A stretch of DNA of 50,899 nucleotides from Planctomycetota bacterium (GTDB lineage: Bacteria > Planctomycetota > UBA8742 > UBA2392), in assembly GCA_020425605.1 (NCBI GenBank), contig JAGQRH010000027.1, forward strand, positions 1 through 50,899, read 5' to 3'. The notes beneath the pieces were generated by a model. It searched no databases. It worked only from the letters and a program-made list of their open reading frames with translations, and was not told where the DNA came from. The position numbers were made by a program, and so were the translations under genes. Positions 14,616 to 23,871 of the stretch are shown one piece after another (position 1 is the stretch's first letter; each line of letters opens with the position of its first letter).

Positions 14616-16460
14616 ATGCCGGCCAAAAGTCTTGAGCAAGTGCGCAACCTCTGCATGCGGCGCGGATTCGTTTTTCCGGGCAGTGCCGCATACGGTGGCG
14701 TCGCAAGCTTCTGGGACTACGGCCCGCTTGGCGTGGAACTGCTCAACAACGTGAAGAAGGCCTGGTGGCAGGACGCGGTCTACGCACGCGACGACATGGA
14801 CGGTCTCGATGCCGCCGTGCTCATGAGCCGCAAGGTCTGGCAGCACTCCGGCCACGAAGCCACGTTCAACGACCCGCTGGTCGACAACAAGAAGACGAAA
14901 AAGCGCTACCGGCTTGATCATCTGCTGGAGGCGCAGACGCACGAAGTCCGAGCGGCCCTGTACGAGGCCACCGGCAGCGAAGACGTCGTGGGCCTGGTTC
15001 ACGCGTTGATGGGCCAGCCAGGCAACGCGCCCATGCAGCTGCACAGCGCGCAAGTCATCGACCCGGCGAACGGTGAACAGGGAGACTGGACTGAGCCCCG
15101 CCAGTTCAACCTGATGTTCCAGTCGCACGTCGGCCCTGTGTCCGCTGCGCAGGGAACGGATGAAGAGAAGGCCGCGCGCGTTTACCTTCGCCCGGAGACG
15201 GCGCAGGGCATTTTCATGAACTTTGCGCACGTGCAGCGTTCGCTGGCGCGCAAGGTTCCGTTCGGCATTGCCCAGATCGGAAAGGCGTTCCGCAACGAGA
15301 TCACGCCCGGCAACTTCATCTTCCGCACCCGCGAATTCGAGCAGATGGAGATTGAGTTCTTCATCAAGCCGCCCCAGTTCGTGGCCGAAGGCGAAAAGAA
15401 CGACGAGCAGTGGCACGAGGAGTGGGTCCAGCAGCGCTACCGCTGGTGGCTGCGCTATGCCACGCCGCCGTCCGCCGGCAACGTCGAGATGGAAGAGACT
15501 GAATCCCGCTTCCGCAAACGTGCACAGGCGGCCGACGAGCTGGCTCACTACGCCAAGGCGACGACAGACATTGAGTACCTGTTCCCGGGCGCGCTCGGCT
15601 GGGGCGAGATCGAGGGCGTGGCCAACCGCACCGACTTCGATTTGTCCGCCCACAGCAAGGACGTGCCGGAAGAAGACCTGAAGCGCCTGAAGCTGGAGGT
15701 CAACAAAGACTCGAACGAGAAGTTCGACTACTTCGACCCGGACGCCAAGGCCCGCTACATCCCCTGGGTGATCGAGCCCTCGGCCGGCGCGACCCGTGCG
15801 CTGCTTACGTTCCTGTGCGAGGCCTACCACGAAGAGCTGGTGAAGGAGCCGACCAAGCAGGAGATCGACCAGATCCGCTCCGATGCGGCGATGATCCGCA
15901 AGAATGCCGAGAAGAAGGTCAAGGAAGCGCGCAAGGACATCGAGGCCGGCAAGGAGCCCAAGCACCAGCCGGATAAGGTCGAGGCGTTCCTCGCGCAGCT
16001 TGAGGATGTTGTCGCACGCCTGCCCGCTTCGCTCGATGAAGTGCTGCTGGCGCTCGATCATGAGGGCGCGCAGAACCTCGAGCCGGTGAAGAAGTTCCGC
16101 CCGCCGACCGAGAAATTCATGGAAGACTGCACCCGCACGGTGCTGCGCCTGCACCCGGCGCTGGCGCCGATCAAGCTGGCCGTGTTCCCGCTGAAGAAGA
16201 ACAAGCCGGAGATCGTCGAGCTGGCGAAGTCGATCAAGCAGAAGTTCCAGAAACACTTCCGCACGGTCTACGACGACAGCGCAGGTATCGGCCGTCTCTA
16301 CCGCCGCCAGGACGAGATCGGCACGCCGTACTGCATCACCGTGGACTTCGAGAGTCTCGAGGACGGTACGGTGACGGTGCGCGAGCGCGACACCATGGCG
16401 CAGGAGCGCGTGGCGATCGACGACCTGCACGACTACCTGCTGCCTCGCCTCGAACTCTGA
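14616..16460 (+). CDS. glyQS: Glycyl-tRNA synthetase (homodimeric type) with an insertion
   Basis: This class II synthetase charges tRNA-Gly. Visible signatures are G-S-A-A-Y-G-G-V-A-S-F-W-D-Y-G-P-L-G at the start, R-P-E-T-A-Q-G-I-F-M-N-F with F-G-I-A-Q-I-G-K-A-F-R-N-E-I-T-P-G-N-F (motif 2 region) and E-F-E-Q-M-E-I-E-F-F, then motif 3 I-E-P-S-A-G-x-x-R. The anticodon-binding domain starts at A-P-I-K-L-A-V-F-P-L. At 614 residues it is longer than typical bacterial ~460-residue enzymes. Much of the excess is a charged helical insertion (~405-505) between motif 3 and the anticodon domain. It stands alone after a 189-bp gap. Confidence 0.95.
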   Translation: MPAKSLEQVRNLCMRRGFVFPGSAAYGGVASFWDYGPLGVELLNNVKKAWWQDAVYARDDMDGLDAAVLMSRKVWQHSGHEATFNDPLVDNKKTKKRYRLDHLLEAQTHEVRAALYEATGSEDVVGLVHALMGQPGNAPMQLHSAQVIDPANGEQGDWTEPRQFNLMFQSHVGPVSAAQGTDEEKAARVYLRPETAQGIFMNFAHVQRSLARKVPFGIAQIGKAFRNEITPGNFIFRTREFEQMEIEFFIKPPQFVAEGEKNDEQWHEEWVQQRYRWWLRYATPPSAGNVEMEETESRFRKRAQAADELAHYAKATTDIEYLFPGALGWGEIEGVANRTDFDLSAHSKDVPEEDLKRLKLEVNKDSNEKFDYFDPDAKARYIPWVIEPSAGATRALLTFLCEAYHEELVKEPTKQEIDQIRSDAAMIRKNAEKKVKEARKDIEAGKEPKHQPDKVEAFLAQLEDVVARLPASLDEVLLALDHEGAQNLEPVKKFRPPTEKFMEDCTRTVLRLHPALAPIKLAVFPLKKNKPEIVELAKSIKQKFQKHFRTVYDDSAGIGRLYRRQDEIGTPYCITVDFESLEDGTVTVRERDTMAQERVAIDDLHDYLLPRLEL

Positions 16461-16963
16461 ACGGGGCTGTAAGATTTCGCGCCATTAATGAGCATTGCCC
16501 CGCAAGTGCGGGGCAATGCTCATTAATGCACGCCAGAGCCACAAATCCTTTACATAAAGTGCTTATGTTCATCGGTGTGTACCCGATGCTACAGGAAGGT
16601 CGATAAATTCTTTATGCAATGCGTAAGGTCACTGAATTCGGTGTCGCAACGGAATATTACATGACACCACGTATACTTTCGAATGGCCAATCTGTGCAAA
16701 AATCGCTAATCTCTTCGGGTCCGCACCAATTCTGAACCGGCGCAGGAGCCACTTGAAAGATCGGTGCGGCCCTCTTCCTCTGGCTTGAATGCCCGGGCCG
16801 GACAAAGCGGGTACGCCCGCACATTACTTGTAACATCAGTGAAGATATCAATTTCGAGATGTTGTGTATCGCCACAAACGGCGTGAAACTAGACTGTTGC
16901 GCGGGAAAGTGAGCTTCTTCGGAAGGCACTCTCAACAGCTGGTCAATTAGCAACTCGCACTAA
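16461..16963. other. Gene-free region before the sensor kinase
   Basis: No convincing gene is seen. The first part holds the perfect 21-bp hairpin (16483-16528). The rest (16530-16963) is clearly AT-richer than the coding DNA around it, with a mild T/A-rich stretch near 16545-16625. A 98-codon minus-strand frame here (16657-16953) has no coding signature. It is most likely the regulatory region of the kinase operon; no promoter can be named with confidence. Confidence 0.6.
16483..16528. repeat. Perfect 21-bp inverted repeat with a 4-base loop
   Basis: The left arm (16483-16503) and right arm (16508-16528) are exact complements around the loop AAGT. The outer 8 bases, CATTAATG, are themselves a palindrome. 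It lies 22 bases after the glyQS stop. It may act as a transcription terminator or mRNA 3' stabiliser, but no T-run follows on either strand. Confidence 0.9.
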
Positions 16964-19900
16964 GTGCACCGGGGCACGTTGGGACGCAAACACACAAACG
17001 ACTCGATTGCCGCCGGCATCGTCGTCCTGACGTCCGCCCTCACGATGGCCGGCTGGTTGCTGCACGTGGAGTGGCTCGTGCGACTCGGCCCGGGCGAGGC
17101 GGTCATGCAGTTTTCGACCGCGCTGGGCATGCTGATCGCCGCCTGTGCCGTGCTCCTTGCGCAGCTCGGCGCCCATCGCGCCAAGCTCGGCGTTGCCGTG
17201 GCACTGGTGTTTCTTTGCGCCTGGTCGACTTACGGCTACCTCGCGGGTACAGCAATCTGGCTCGACACCCTCGTCGGCACACCCTTCGTCGCGGATCGTT
17301 TCTCGCCGCCCGGTCGCAGCTCGCTGTTTACGCTGGCCGGGCTGCTCGGGATAGCGGTGTCGGTCTTCATGCTGGCGGGCCAGGCACGGCGCTCGTGGCA
17401 GACGACCACCGCCGCCGTCGCCGCCTGCATTGCCCTGGGAATAGGCGCGACGGCCGTCATCGGGTTCCTCGCCAGCCATGTGACGGGCCTGGACTGGGGC
17501 CGCCACCACGGCACCAGCGCGCAAACGGCGTTGTGCCTTACCCTGCTGGGGGGTGCACAACTTGCCCTTGCATGGCGCAGGGCACCAAAGGGCCAGACGG
17601 GCTATCCCGCGGCGTTCCCGGTGCCTGTTGCGGTTGCGGTTTTGGCGGCGACGGCGGTCACCGTTCACTCGTTCTCCAACCTTGAGCACCAGACGGCGAT
17701 CCGTTTCGCTTCCGCGAAAGTGGAAGAGTCGGCGGGTGCGCTGGAAAACCGTTTCAGCGCGACGGAGGACACGGTCTACCGCATCGCGTCGATTCTGGCC
17801 GAGCAGCAGGACATCACGCAGGAGGAATGGACTGCCGCCACGAAAGGCTACCTGACCGACCTGCCCGGTCTGCTCGCTTTCGAGCTCGAGAGCAACGGCA
17901 GCCGGCGCCATGCGTCGGTGCCGGGATACACGGGAACGCTGCATGCGGATGCCTGGGACATTGCCTTTGCCGGTGAGGGGCCCGACGCGCGGGGAGAACT
18001 TGGCTTGCTGCCGACCGCCCGGGAAACAGCGCACTTCTATGTCGCGGCAGCGGCGCACGGCTCGCATGGACAGCAGCTGCGCATACTGGCGCTGTTCGAC
18101 CTCCCCGCCTATCTGAACCGTGCGCTGTCACCGTCCACCATGCGCGATTTCGCCATCAGTCTGAAGTATGGCGCACGGCAACTGTACCTGCGCAGTGTCC
18201 CCGAGCTGGCGGACGACGAACTGGTCGCCCACGTCCACCCCGGCGGCGATGACTGGGAACTGAGGATGACGCCGACGCTGGCGTACGTCAGAAGCCGCCA
18301 GACGGCCTTGCCATGGACGATGGCGGGCGCGGGCGGACTGGTCGCGTTGCTGATGGCGCTGAGCACGCACCTTGCGGTCATCGCCAGCGCGCGCAGCGTC
18401 GACCTTCAAATGGCCAATCGCGCGGTTGAGCGCAGCCGCCAGCGCATGGCCAGGCTGGTGGGCTCATTGCCCGACGCGGTGTTTACAGTTGCGGGCGACG
18501 GCAAGGTCGAAGACGCCAACCCCGCGGCGGAATCGATCTTCGCGGCGTCCACGGCGGATCTGCTTGGGCGAAACGTCGAGGACTTTCTGTCTCCTTCTGA
18601 GGCAGTCGCCATAAAGCTCCGGGACACGCGGCGGGTGGAGGGCATGAACGCGCTGACCGGGGGCAGCTTCGACGCACAGGCGCAGCGCGTGAACGGTGCG
18701 CCGTTCACCGCCGCGATTCGCGTCAGCGAGTTTGAGTCCGAAGACGGCACCAAGTACGTCTGGACCATCCGCGACATCACCTGGCGCCGCGAAGCCGAGA
18801 AAGAGCGCGAGCGCCTCGTCAGCGAGCTGAAGGCGCTGGTGGCCAGGAACCGCGAGCTTGCGGCGCGTTACTCCGCGCTCGTCGGCTGCAGCTCGGTCGG
18901 GATGACGGCCGTGAGCCCCGACGGCGTCTTCACCGAATGCAACGAGGCATTCGCGCGAATCGTGGGTTACAGCGTTGACGAGCTGATGCACAAGAGCTTT
19001 CGCAAGCTCAACCACCCGGAAGACGACGGCAAGACGACCGGCTTTATTGCGGAGATGAAGGAGGGCAAGCGCGAGTCGTACAACTACGTCAAGCGCTACA
19101 TCCGCAAGGACGCCGGAACCGTCTGGGTGGACGTCACCGGCGCAGCCCTGCGTGACGAACAGGGGCGAGTGGTCGAGGTCGTGGGGATTACCCTCGACGT
19201 CACGGAACGATTGGAAATCTCGCAGTCTCTCGAGCGAGCCGTAGCGGCGGCAAAGGAAAATGCCGTGCGCTTTGAGACCCTGGTTGCCTCGGCGCCGGAC
19301 GCCACGGTGATGGTGGACGAGCAGGGAGACATCGTCGAGTACAACCGCCAGGCAGAGCACCTGTTCGGGTGGGCCCGCAACGAGGCCCTGGCGATGAAGG
19401 TCGAAGCGCTGTTACCGGAGCACCTGCGTGATGCACACGTCGGTCAGCGTGAAGCATACCTGAGAAACCCCGAAATACGCGCGATGGGGGTAGGCCGCGA
19501 GTTGTACGCGCTGAACAAGAGCGGGGCAGTGGTGCCGGTCGAAGTGACCCTGAGCCCGGTGAGGATGTCGGGTCACGTGATGGTGGTGGCGTCCGTGCGC
19601 GACATAACCGAACGACGCGAGGCGCAGCAGGCGATTCTCCAGAGCGAACATCGTCTCAGGCAGGTGAACAAGGAGCTGGAAAGCATTGTCTACGTCGCCT
19701 CGCATGATCTGCGTTCGCCGCTGGTGAACCTGCAGGGATTCAGCCGCCAGATGGCGGAATCGGTCAGCAAGCTGGACCGCCTGCTCGGCAACGGCGCGCT
19801 GGCGGACGATTTGCGGGAAGAGGTCCTGCCGCTGCTCGAGCAGGACATACCGGAAGCACTCGGCTACATCGACTCCAGCACGCGCAAGATGGACCGCCTG

Positions 19901-20437
19901 ATCAAGGGGCTGCTCAAGATTTCCCGCCTCGGGCGCGTGCTGCTGCACCCCAAGCTGGTGGACGCGAACAAGCTGATGCAGGAAGTGATCGACGCCATGC
20001 AGTTCGTCATCACCCAGAACGACGCAAGTGTGCAGGTGGATCCATTGCCGCCCTGCTTCATGGACGAAGACCAGCTCAACCAGGTCTGCTCGAACCTGCT
20101 CGACAACGCGATCAAGTACCGCTCGCCGTTGCGGGCTCCCGAGATCCGTATCAGCGGGCGGGAAGTGGACGGCATGGTCGAGTACGTGTTTGCCGACAAC
20201 GGGCTCGGCATTGCCGCCAACCACGGCGAGATCATCTTCGAGGTATTTCACCGTCTGAACCCCAAGGACGGCAAGGATGGTGACGGGCTGGGGCTTGCGG
20301 CAGTGCGCCGCATCCTGGAACGCAGCGGGGGCAGGATTCGTGTCGAGTCGCAACTGGGAAGCGGAAGTCGGTTCATTGTCACCGTGCCCGCACCGCTCAG
20401 GGTGGGTCCTCGACAGACGCCAACAGGGAGCAACTAG
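16964..20437 (+). CDS. Membrane-bound multi-PAS sensor histidine kinase
   Basis: The 1157-residue protein starts (GTG 16964; a TTG at 16979 is an alternative) with ~220 residues of several membrane segments. An extracytoplasmic-type sensing region follows (~235-440), then a membrane helix (~447-468) and three PAS domains (~485-605, 640-750, 768-885). HisKA has the phospho-acceptor in Y-V-A-S-H-D-L-R-S-P-L (His914). HATPase_c shows D-N-A-I-K-Y, D-N-G-L-G-I and G-D-G-L-G-L-A-A-V. The HisKA and ATPase form resembles kinases paired with Rcp1-like single-domain regulators, and exactly such a gene follows 43 bp later. Signal unknown. Confidence 0.92.
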   Translation: MHRGTLGRKHTNDSIAAGIVVLTSALTMAGWLLHVEWLVRLGPGEAVMQFSTALGMLIAACAVLLAQLGAHRAKLGVAVALVFLCAWSTYGYLAGTAIWLDTLVGTPFVADRFSPPGRSSLFTLAGLLGIAVSVFMLAGQARRSWQTTTAAVAACIALGIGATAVIGFLASHVTGLDWGRHHGTSAQTALCLTLLGGAQLALAWRRAPKGQTGYPAAFPVPVAVAVLAATAVTVHSFSNLEHQTAIRFASAKVEESAGALENRFSATEDTVYRIASILAEQQDITQEEWTAATKGYLTDLPGLLAFELESNGSRRHASVPGYTGTLHADAWDIAFAGEGPDARGELGLLPTARETAHFYVAAAAHGSHGQQLRILALFDLPAYLNRALSPSTMRDFAISLKYGARQLYLRSVPELADDELVAHVHPGGDDWELRMTPTLAYVRSRQTALPWTMAGAGGLVALLMALSTHLAVIASARSVDLQMANRAVERSRQRMARLVGSLPDAVFTVAGDGKVEDANPAAESIFAASTADLLGRNVEDFLSPSEAVAIKLRDTRRVEGMNALTGGSFDAQAQRVNGAPFTAAIRVSEFESEDGTKYVWTIRDITWRREAEKERERLVSELKALVARNRELAARYSALVGCSSVGMTAVSPDGVFTECNEAFARIVGYSVDELMHKSFRKLNHPEDDGKTTGFIAEMKEGKRESYNYVKRYIRKDAGTVWVDVTGAALRDEQGRVVEVVGITLDVTERLEISQSLERAVAAAKENAVRFETLVASAPDATVMVDEQGDIVEYNRQAEHLFGWARNEALAMKVEALLPEHLRDAHVGQREAYLRNPEIRAMGVGRELYALNKSGAVVPVEVTLSPVRMSGHVMVVASVRDITERREAQQAILQSEHRLRQVNKELESIVYVASHDLRSPLVNLQGFSRQMAESVSKLDRLLGNGALADDLREEVLPLLEQDIPEALGYIDSSTRKMDRLIKGLLKISRLGRVLLHPKLVDANKLMQEVIDAMQFVITQNDASVQVDPLPPCFMDEDQLNQVCSNLLDNAIKYRSPLRAPEIRISGREVDGMVEYVFADNGLGIAANHGEIIFEVFHRLNPKDGKDGDGLGLAAVRRILERSGGRIRVESQLGSGSRFIVTVPAPLRVGPRQTPTGSN

Positions 20438-20480
20438 GATGACACAACAGATGCCTGTTCAAAAACGGAGGACCCACACG

Positions 20481-20912
20481 ATGGAAATTCTGCTCGCTGA
20501 GGACGACAGCGGCCACGCCACGCTGGTGAAAAGCAATCTGCGCAATGTCGGGATTCAGAACAAGATCCGCCACTTCGAGGACGGGCAGGAGGTGCTCAAT
20601 TTCCTCTCCGAGAAGGAGAACGGCGGAGAGCACATTGACTACGAAAACGCCTACATGCTGCTGCTAGATATCCGCATGCCGAAAGTCAGCGGCGATGAGG
20701 TGCTGCGTCAGGTGAAGAACAACCCGCGGCTGCAGTTGATGCCCGTGATAATGCTGACCACCACCGACGAGCCGCAGGAAGTGCGGCGCTGCCATGAACT
20801 GGGCTGCAACGATTACATCACCAAGCCGGTCGACTACGACGAATTTGTCGAGGTGATCCGCCGGCTGGGCATGTTCCTGCAGATCGTCTGTGTGCCACCG
20901 TTGGAAGAGTAA
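20481..20912 (+). CDS. Single-domain response regulator (Rcp1-like)
   Basis: The 143-residue protein is a lone receiver domain. E-I-L-L-A-E-D-D holds the acidic pocket, the phospho-acceptor is in L-L-L-D-I-R-M-P (Asp63), then M-L-T-T-T-D with the conserved Thr/Ser switch, and D-Y-I-T-K-P-V-D with the conserved Lys. An insertion after the second helix (S-E-K-E-N-G-G-E-H) is typical of the Rcp1 group that pairs with PAS/GAF kinases. ATG 20481 is chosen for its CGGAGGAC site and because the fold begins there; ATG 20439 would add 14 residues. It probably takes phosphate from the upstream kinase. Confidence 0.92.
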   Translation: MEILLAEDDSGHATLVKSNLRNVGIQNKIRHFEDGQEVLNFLSEKENGGEHIDYENAYMLLLDIRMPKVSGDEVLRQVKNNPRLQLMPVIMLTTTDEPQEVRRCHELGCNDYITKPVDYDEFVEVIRRLGMFLQIVCVPPLEE

Positions 20913-20938
20913 TCGTCAACCCGAGAGGAAGGTCGCGC

Positions 20939-23038
20939 ATGGACGCCCCCAAGGTTCTGATCATCGAAGACGATTCCGGCGTCGCCAAGCTGGTCAGCAA
21001 TGCCGTCGCAAAGCTAAATTGCCAGCCGGTCACCGTTTCCACGGGTGGTGAGGCCGTGCAGTGGCTCATGCAGTATGACGCCGACCTGCTGCTGATCGAC
21101 AACGTGCTGCCCGATATGCACGCGACCGAACTGCTGCAGGAACTGGACAGCCACGGGCGGAGCTACCCGTTCATCATCACAACGGGCCAGGGCAACGAGT
21201 CGCTGGCCGTCGAGCTGATGAAGCGCGGCGCCGTCGACTACGTGATCAAGGACCATGAATTCCTCGACAAGCTTCCTCCCGCACTTGCCCGCGCGCTCGA
21301 GGTCGTGCGCACGCGTCGTCGCCTCACAGAGGTCGAGGCGGCGCTGTTGCAATACACCATCGAGACCGAGGCGATTCTTGAGGCGGCCGCAGACGGTATC
21401 GCGACCTTCGACCGGGAGGGCCGGATCATCACCGCCAATGCCGCGATCTGCGAGATGTATGGTCGAAGTCTCGACAGACTCGTCGGTGCAGAGGTCGGGT
21501 GCCTCTTTTCAACAGAAGAGGGCATGCCGCTTCTGCCCCTCCCCGGCCGGGCGACTACAGGTGACGTACGAAAGCAGTTGCGGGCGCCTCGCGAGTTCGT
21601 TGCGACCCGTGCGGACGGCACACCGTTCGACGCCGAAGTTACGATGAGCGAAGTGGAAGGTAGCAGGCAACGCCTCTACATTGCGGTGATCCGGGACATC
21701 AGCGAAAAGAAACGGATTGAGCGGCAACTGTTGCATGACGCGTTCTATGACAGGTTGACGGGCCTCCCCAATCGCGCTCTGGCCATGAACCGGATCAGTC
21801 ATGCGCTCAAACGGCGCGAGGAAGGTGGGGGGCACCGGTGCGCGGTACTGTTCGTGGACCTGGACCGCTTCAAGATGGTCAATGACAGCATGGGCCACGC
21901 GGCCGGCGACCAGATGCTGATCGACGTCGCTCATCGGCTGACAGAAGCCGTGCGTCCTTCAGACACCGTGGCGCGCCTCGGCGGCGACGAATTCGCAATC
22001 ATAGTTGAGGACGTACATGACCTGCGAAATGCCATCCAGCTGGCCGAGCGCATATTGCAGGCACTCGAGCCGGAGCTGAACGTCAGAGGGGCGCCGGTGA
22101 AGACGAATGCCAGCATCGGCATTGCACTGGACCAGGACGACACTTCCGATGCCGAGGAAATGCTGCGCCATGCGGACATCGCAATGTACCGCGCCAAAGA
22201 AAAAGGGCGCGGAAGGTTTGAAGTCTTTGACATCGAGATGCACAGCAAGACCGTGATGATCATGCGCATGGAGACGGCGCTGCGTCGCGCCATCGGCAGC
22301 GACGAAATCGTTGTTTACTATCAACCCGTCGTGGACCTGGGCAAGCGTGTTGTGGCTGGGTTTGAAGCGCTCGTTCGTTGGAACCGACCCGGCGAAGGCA
22401 TGGTCAGCCCGGCAGATTTTATCCCGCTTGCAGAGGAGACCGGCCTGATCTGCGCGCTCGGGCGCCAGGTATTGCACATGGCCTGCCGACAGAATCGCGC
22501 CTGGAAAGACCAGTTTGGCGAGCCGACGGTAATCAGCGTAAACCTGTCGGCGTATCAGCTACAGCGAGAAGATGTTGTCAGCATGGTTCGCGACGTGCTG
22601 AACGACACGAAACTTCCGGCCTCGTGCCTGAAGCTGGAGCTTACCGAAGGCGTATTCGTCGACTACGCGAAGGGCCAGGTGAATGCGCTAGACGAGCTAA
22701 AGGCGATGGGAGTCGGTCTTGCAATCGACGATTTCGGCACCGGCTACAGCTCTTTCAGCTACCTCGGGAAGCTGCCGATTGAAATCATCAAGCTCGACCG
22801 CACTTTCATCACTGGCCTGCCGCACGACAAGGACCATGTGGCAATCTGCACTTCCATCCTCGCGCTTGCCAAGGCCATGAATCTGCGTGTGATCGCCGAA
22901 GGAATCGAGCACACCGGCCAGCTCAAGTTCCTGTACAACCATGGCTGTCGCTATGCACAGGGCTACCTGTTCAGTCGACCGGTTGCGCCAGCGCAGGCCG
23001 AAGAACTTCTGTTCTCGAGCATCGAGTTCAACATCTGA
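20939..23038 (+). CDS. REC-PAS-GGDEF-EAL cyclic di-GMP signalling protein
   Basis: The 699-residue protein combines a receiver domain (Asp54 in L-L-L-I-D-N-V-L-P), a PAS domain (~135-260), a GGDEF domain with the intact motif R-L-G-G-D-E-F (348-352) and an EAL domain with G-F-E-A-L (476-478), N-L-S, D-D-F-G-T-G-Y-S-S and the late L-D-R-T-F. Both catalytic motifs look intact, so synthesis and breakdown of cyclic di-GMP are both possible and the net direction cannot be predicted. ATG 20939 has a GAGGAAGG site. It is immediately downstream of the kinase and regulator, so the three probably form one pathway. Confidence 0.93.
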   Translation: MDAPKVLIIEDDSGVAKLVSNAVAKLNCQPVTVSTGGEAVQWLMQYDADLLLIDNVLPDMHATELLQELDSHGRSYPFIITTGQGNESLAVELMKRGAVDYVIKDHEFLDKLPPALARALEVVRTRRRLTEVEAALLQYTIETEAILEAAADGIATFDREGRIITANAAICEMYGRSLDRLVGAEVGCLFSTEEGMPLLPLPGRATTGDVRKQLRAPREFVATRADGTPFDAEVTMSEVEGSRQRLYIAVIRDISEKKRIERQLLHDAFYDRLTGLPNRALAMNRISHALKRREEGGGHRCAVLFVDLDRFKMVNDSMGHAAGDQMLIDVAHRLTEAVRPSDTVARLGGDEFAIIVEDVHDLRNAIQLAERILQALEPELNVRGAPVKTNASIGIALDQDDTSDAEEMLRHADIAMYRAKEKGRGRFEVFDIEMHSKTVMIMRMETALRRAIGSDEIVVYYQPVVDLGKRVVAGFEALVRWNRPGEGMVSPADFIPLAEETGLICALGRQVLHMACRQNRAWKDQFGEPTVISVNLSAYQLQREDVVSMVRDVLNDTKLPASCLKLELTEGVFVDYAKGQVNALDELKAMGVGLAIDDFGTGYSSFSYLGKLPIEIIKLDRTFITGLPHDKDHVAICTSILALAKAMNLRVIAEGIEHTGQLKFLYNHGCRYAQGYLFSRPVAPAQAEELLFSSIEFNI

Positions 23039-23093
23039 CGGCCCGCCAATGGCGCTCCATGGACCCTGCTGCAACAATCCGAGCAGGTCTTTC

Positions 23094-23684
23094 ATGACAC
23101 CCACGCCATCCATCATTCTGCCCGAACAAGCGGCCAATCACTCGGCCGGCGGGCGTCGCACCTGGGTGCTGATAGTTGTGCTTGTGGCGGCCGCCCTGGG
23201 CTCCTGCGTTGCAGGGTTGTTCATCCTTGGCAAAGACGTCTACCTGCGCGATCGCGTCTCGGTACGCGCCTGGAGCAACAGCGCAAAGCCGTCCCGGCAG
23301 ACGGGAGTAGCGGTAGCGACTGTGCCGGCATGGGACTGGTATGCGGTGGTGGATCGGCGTACGCGCACCAACCTGACCTTTCGCAGGCGCAGGGATTACT
23401 CGCTGGGCATGGTGCTGGTCGTGCTGCCGCCAATGACGCCCACCGGCGCATACAGCCACGCCCAGCAGGAATGGACCATGCAATTGCCCGGAAGTGACTC
23501 TGCGCGCGTCACCCGCGACGTGGTACAGGTTGCGGGCACGACGTTCTATGCGGCGGGCGGCCGTCTCGTTCTTGTTGATGCCGATGGCCGGGCTCGGCAG
23601 TTTCCTTTCAAGTCCGAAGTCAGATCTGAGCAGCAGCTTGAGAGCGAGATCGCCCGTTTTCTGCATACAAGCGGCGTACATTGA
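23094..23684 (+). CDS. Hypothetical single-pass membrane protein
   Basis: This 196-residue protein has one N-terminal membrane segment (~23-45, V-L-I-V-V-L-V-A-A-A-L-G) and a probably extracytoplasmic beta-rich domain (W-D-W-Y-A-V-V-D-R-R, L-G-M-V-L-V-V-L-P, T-F-Y-A-A-G-G-R-L-V-L-V-D). No family recognised. ATG 23094 is preferred because it starts just before the membrane segment; an in-frame ATG at 23049 is possible. It follows the cyclic di-GMP protein by 55 bp and could be the last gene of that operon. Confidence 0.65.
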   Translation: MTPTPSIILPEQAANHSAGGRRTWVLIVVLVAAALGSCVAGLFILGKDVYLRDRVSVRAWSNSAKPSRQTGVAVATVPAWDWYAVVDRRTRTNLTFRRRRDYSLGMVLVVLPPMTPTGAYSHAQQEWTMQLPGSDSARVTRDVVQVAGTTFYAAGGRLVLVDADGRARQFPFKSEVRSEQQLESEIARFLHTSGVH

Positions 23685-23871
23685 GCACGGAATTCGCCCG
23701 TTGTTCCACATTCAATCCCAATCTTCTCGACAGGCTGTGATCCGCTTCGCAAAGCGGGTTTGCGGCTGACTATAGGTGGGCGAAACTGCTTGTGTAGTCG
23801 GCCAAAGCGGCTAAATTGCGGCGTCTCGCGGCATTTGGCCCGAGCGCGTATTTCGCAGCACAGAGGAACAC

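Noticed and set aside
16483..16528. Ordinary intrinsic terminator of glyQS
   Set aside because: No T-run follows the stem on either strand, and the perfect 21-bp length is unusual for a terminator; termination is possible but not shown.
16657..16953. 98-codon minus-strand frame in the kinase upstream region
   Set aside because: No codon bias, no ribosome site and no recognisable protein features; the DNA is AT-richer regulatory-type sequence.
19412..20353. Long minus-strand frame opposite the sensor kinase
   Set aside because: Long antisense frames are expected in GC-rich genes; the plus strand has clear HisKA/HATPase motifs.
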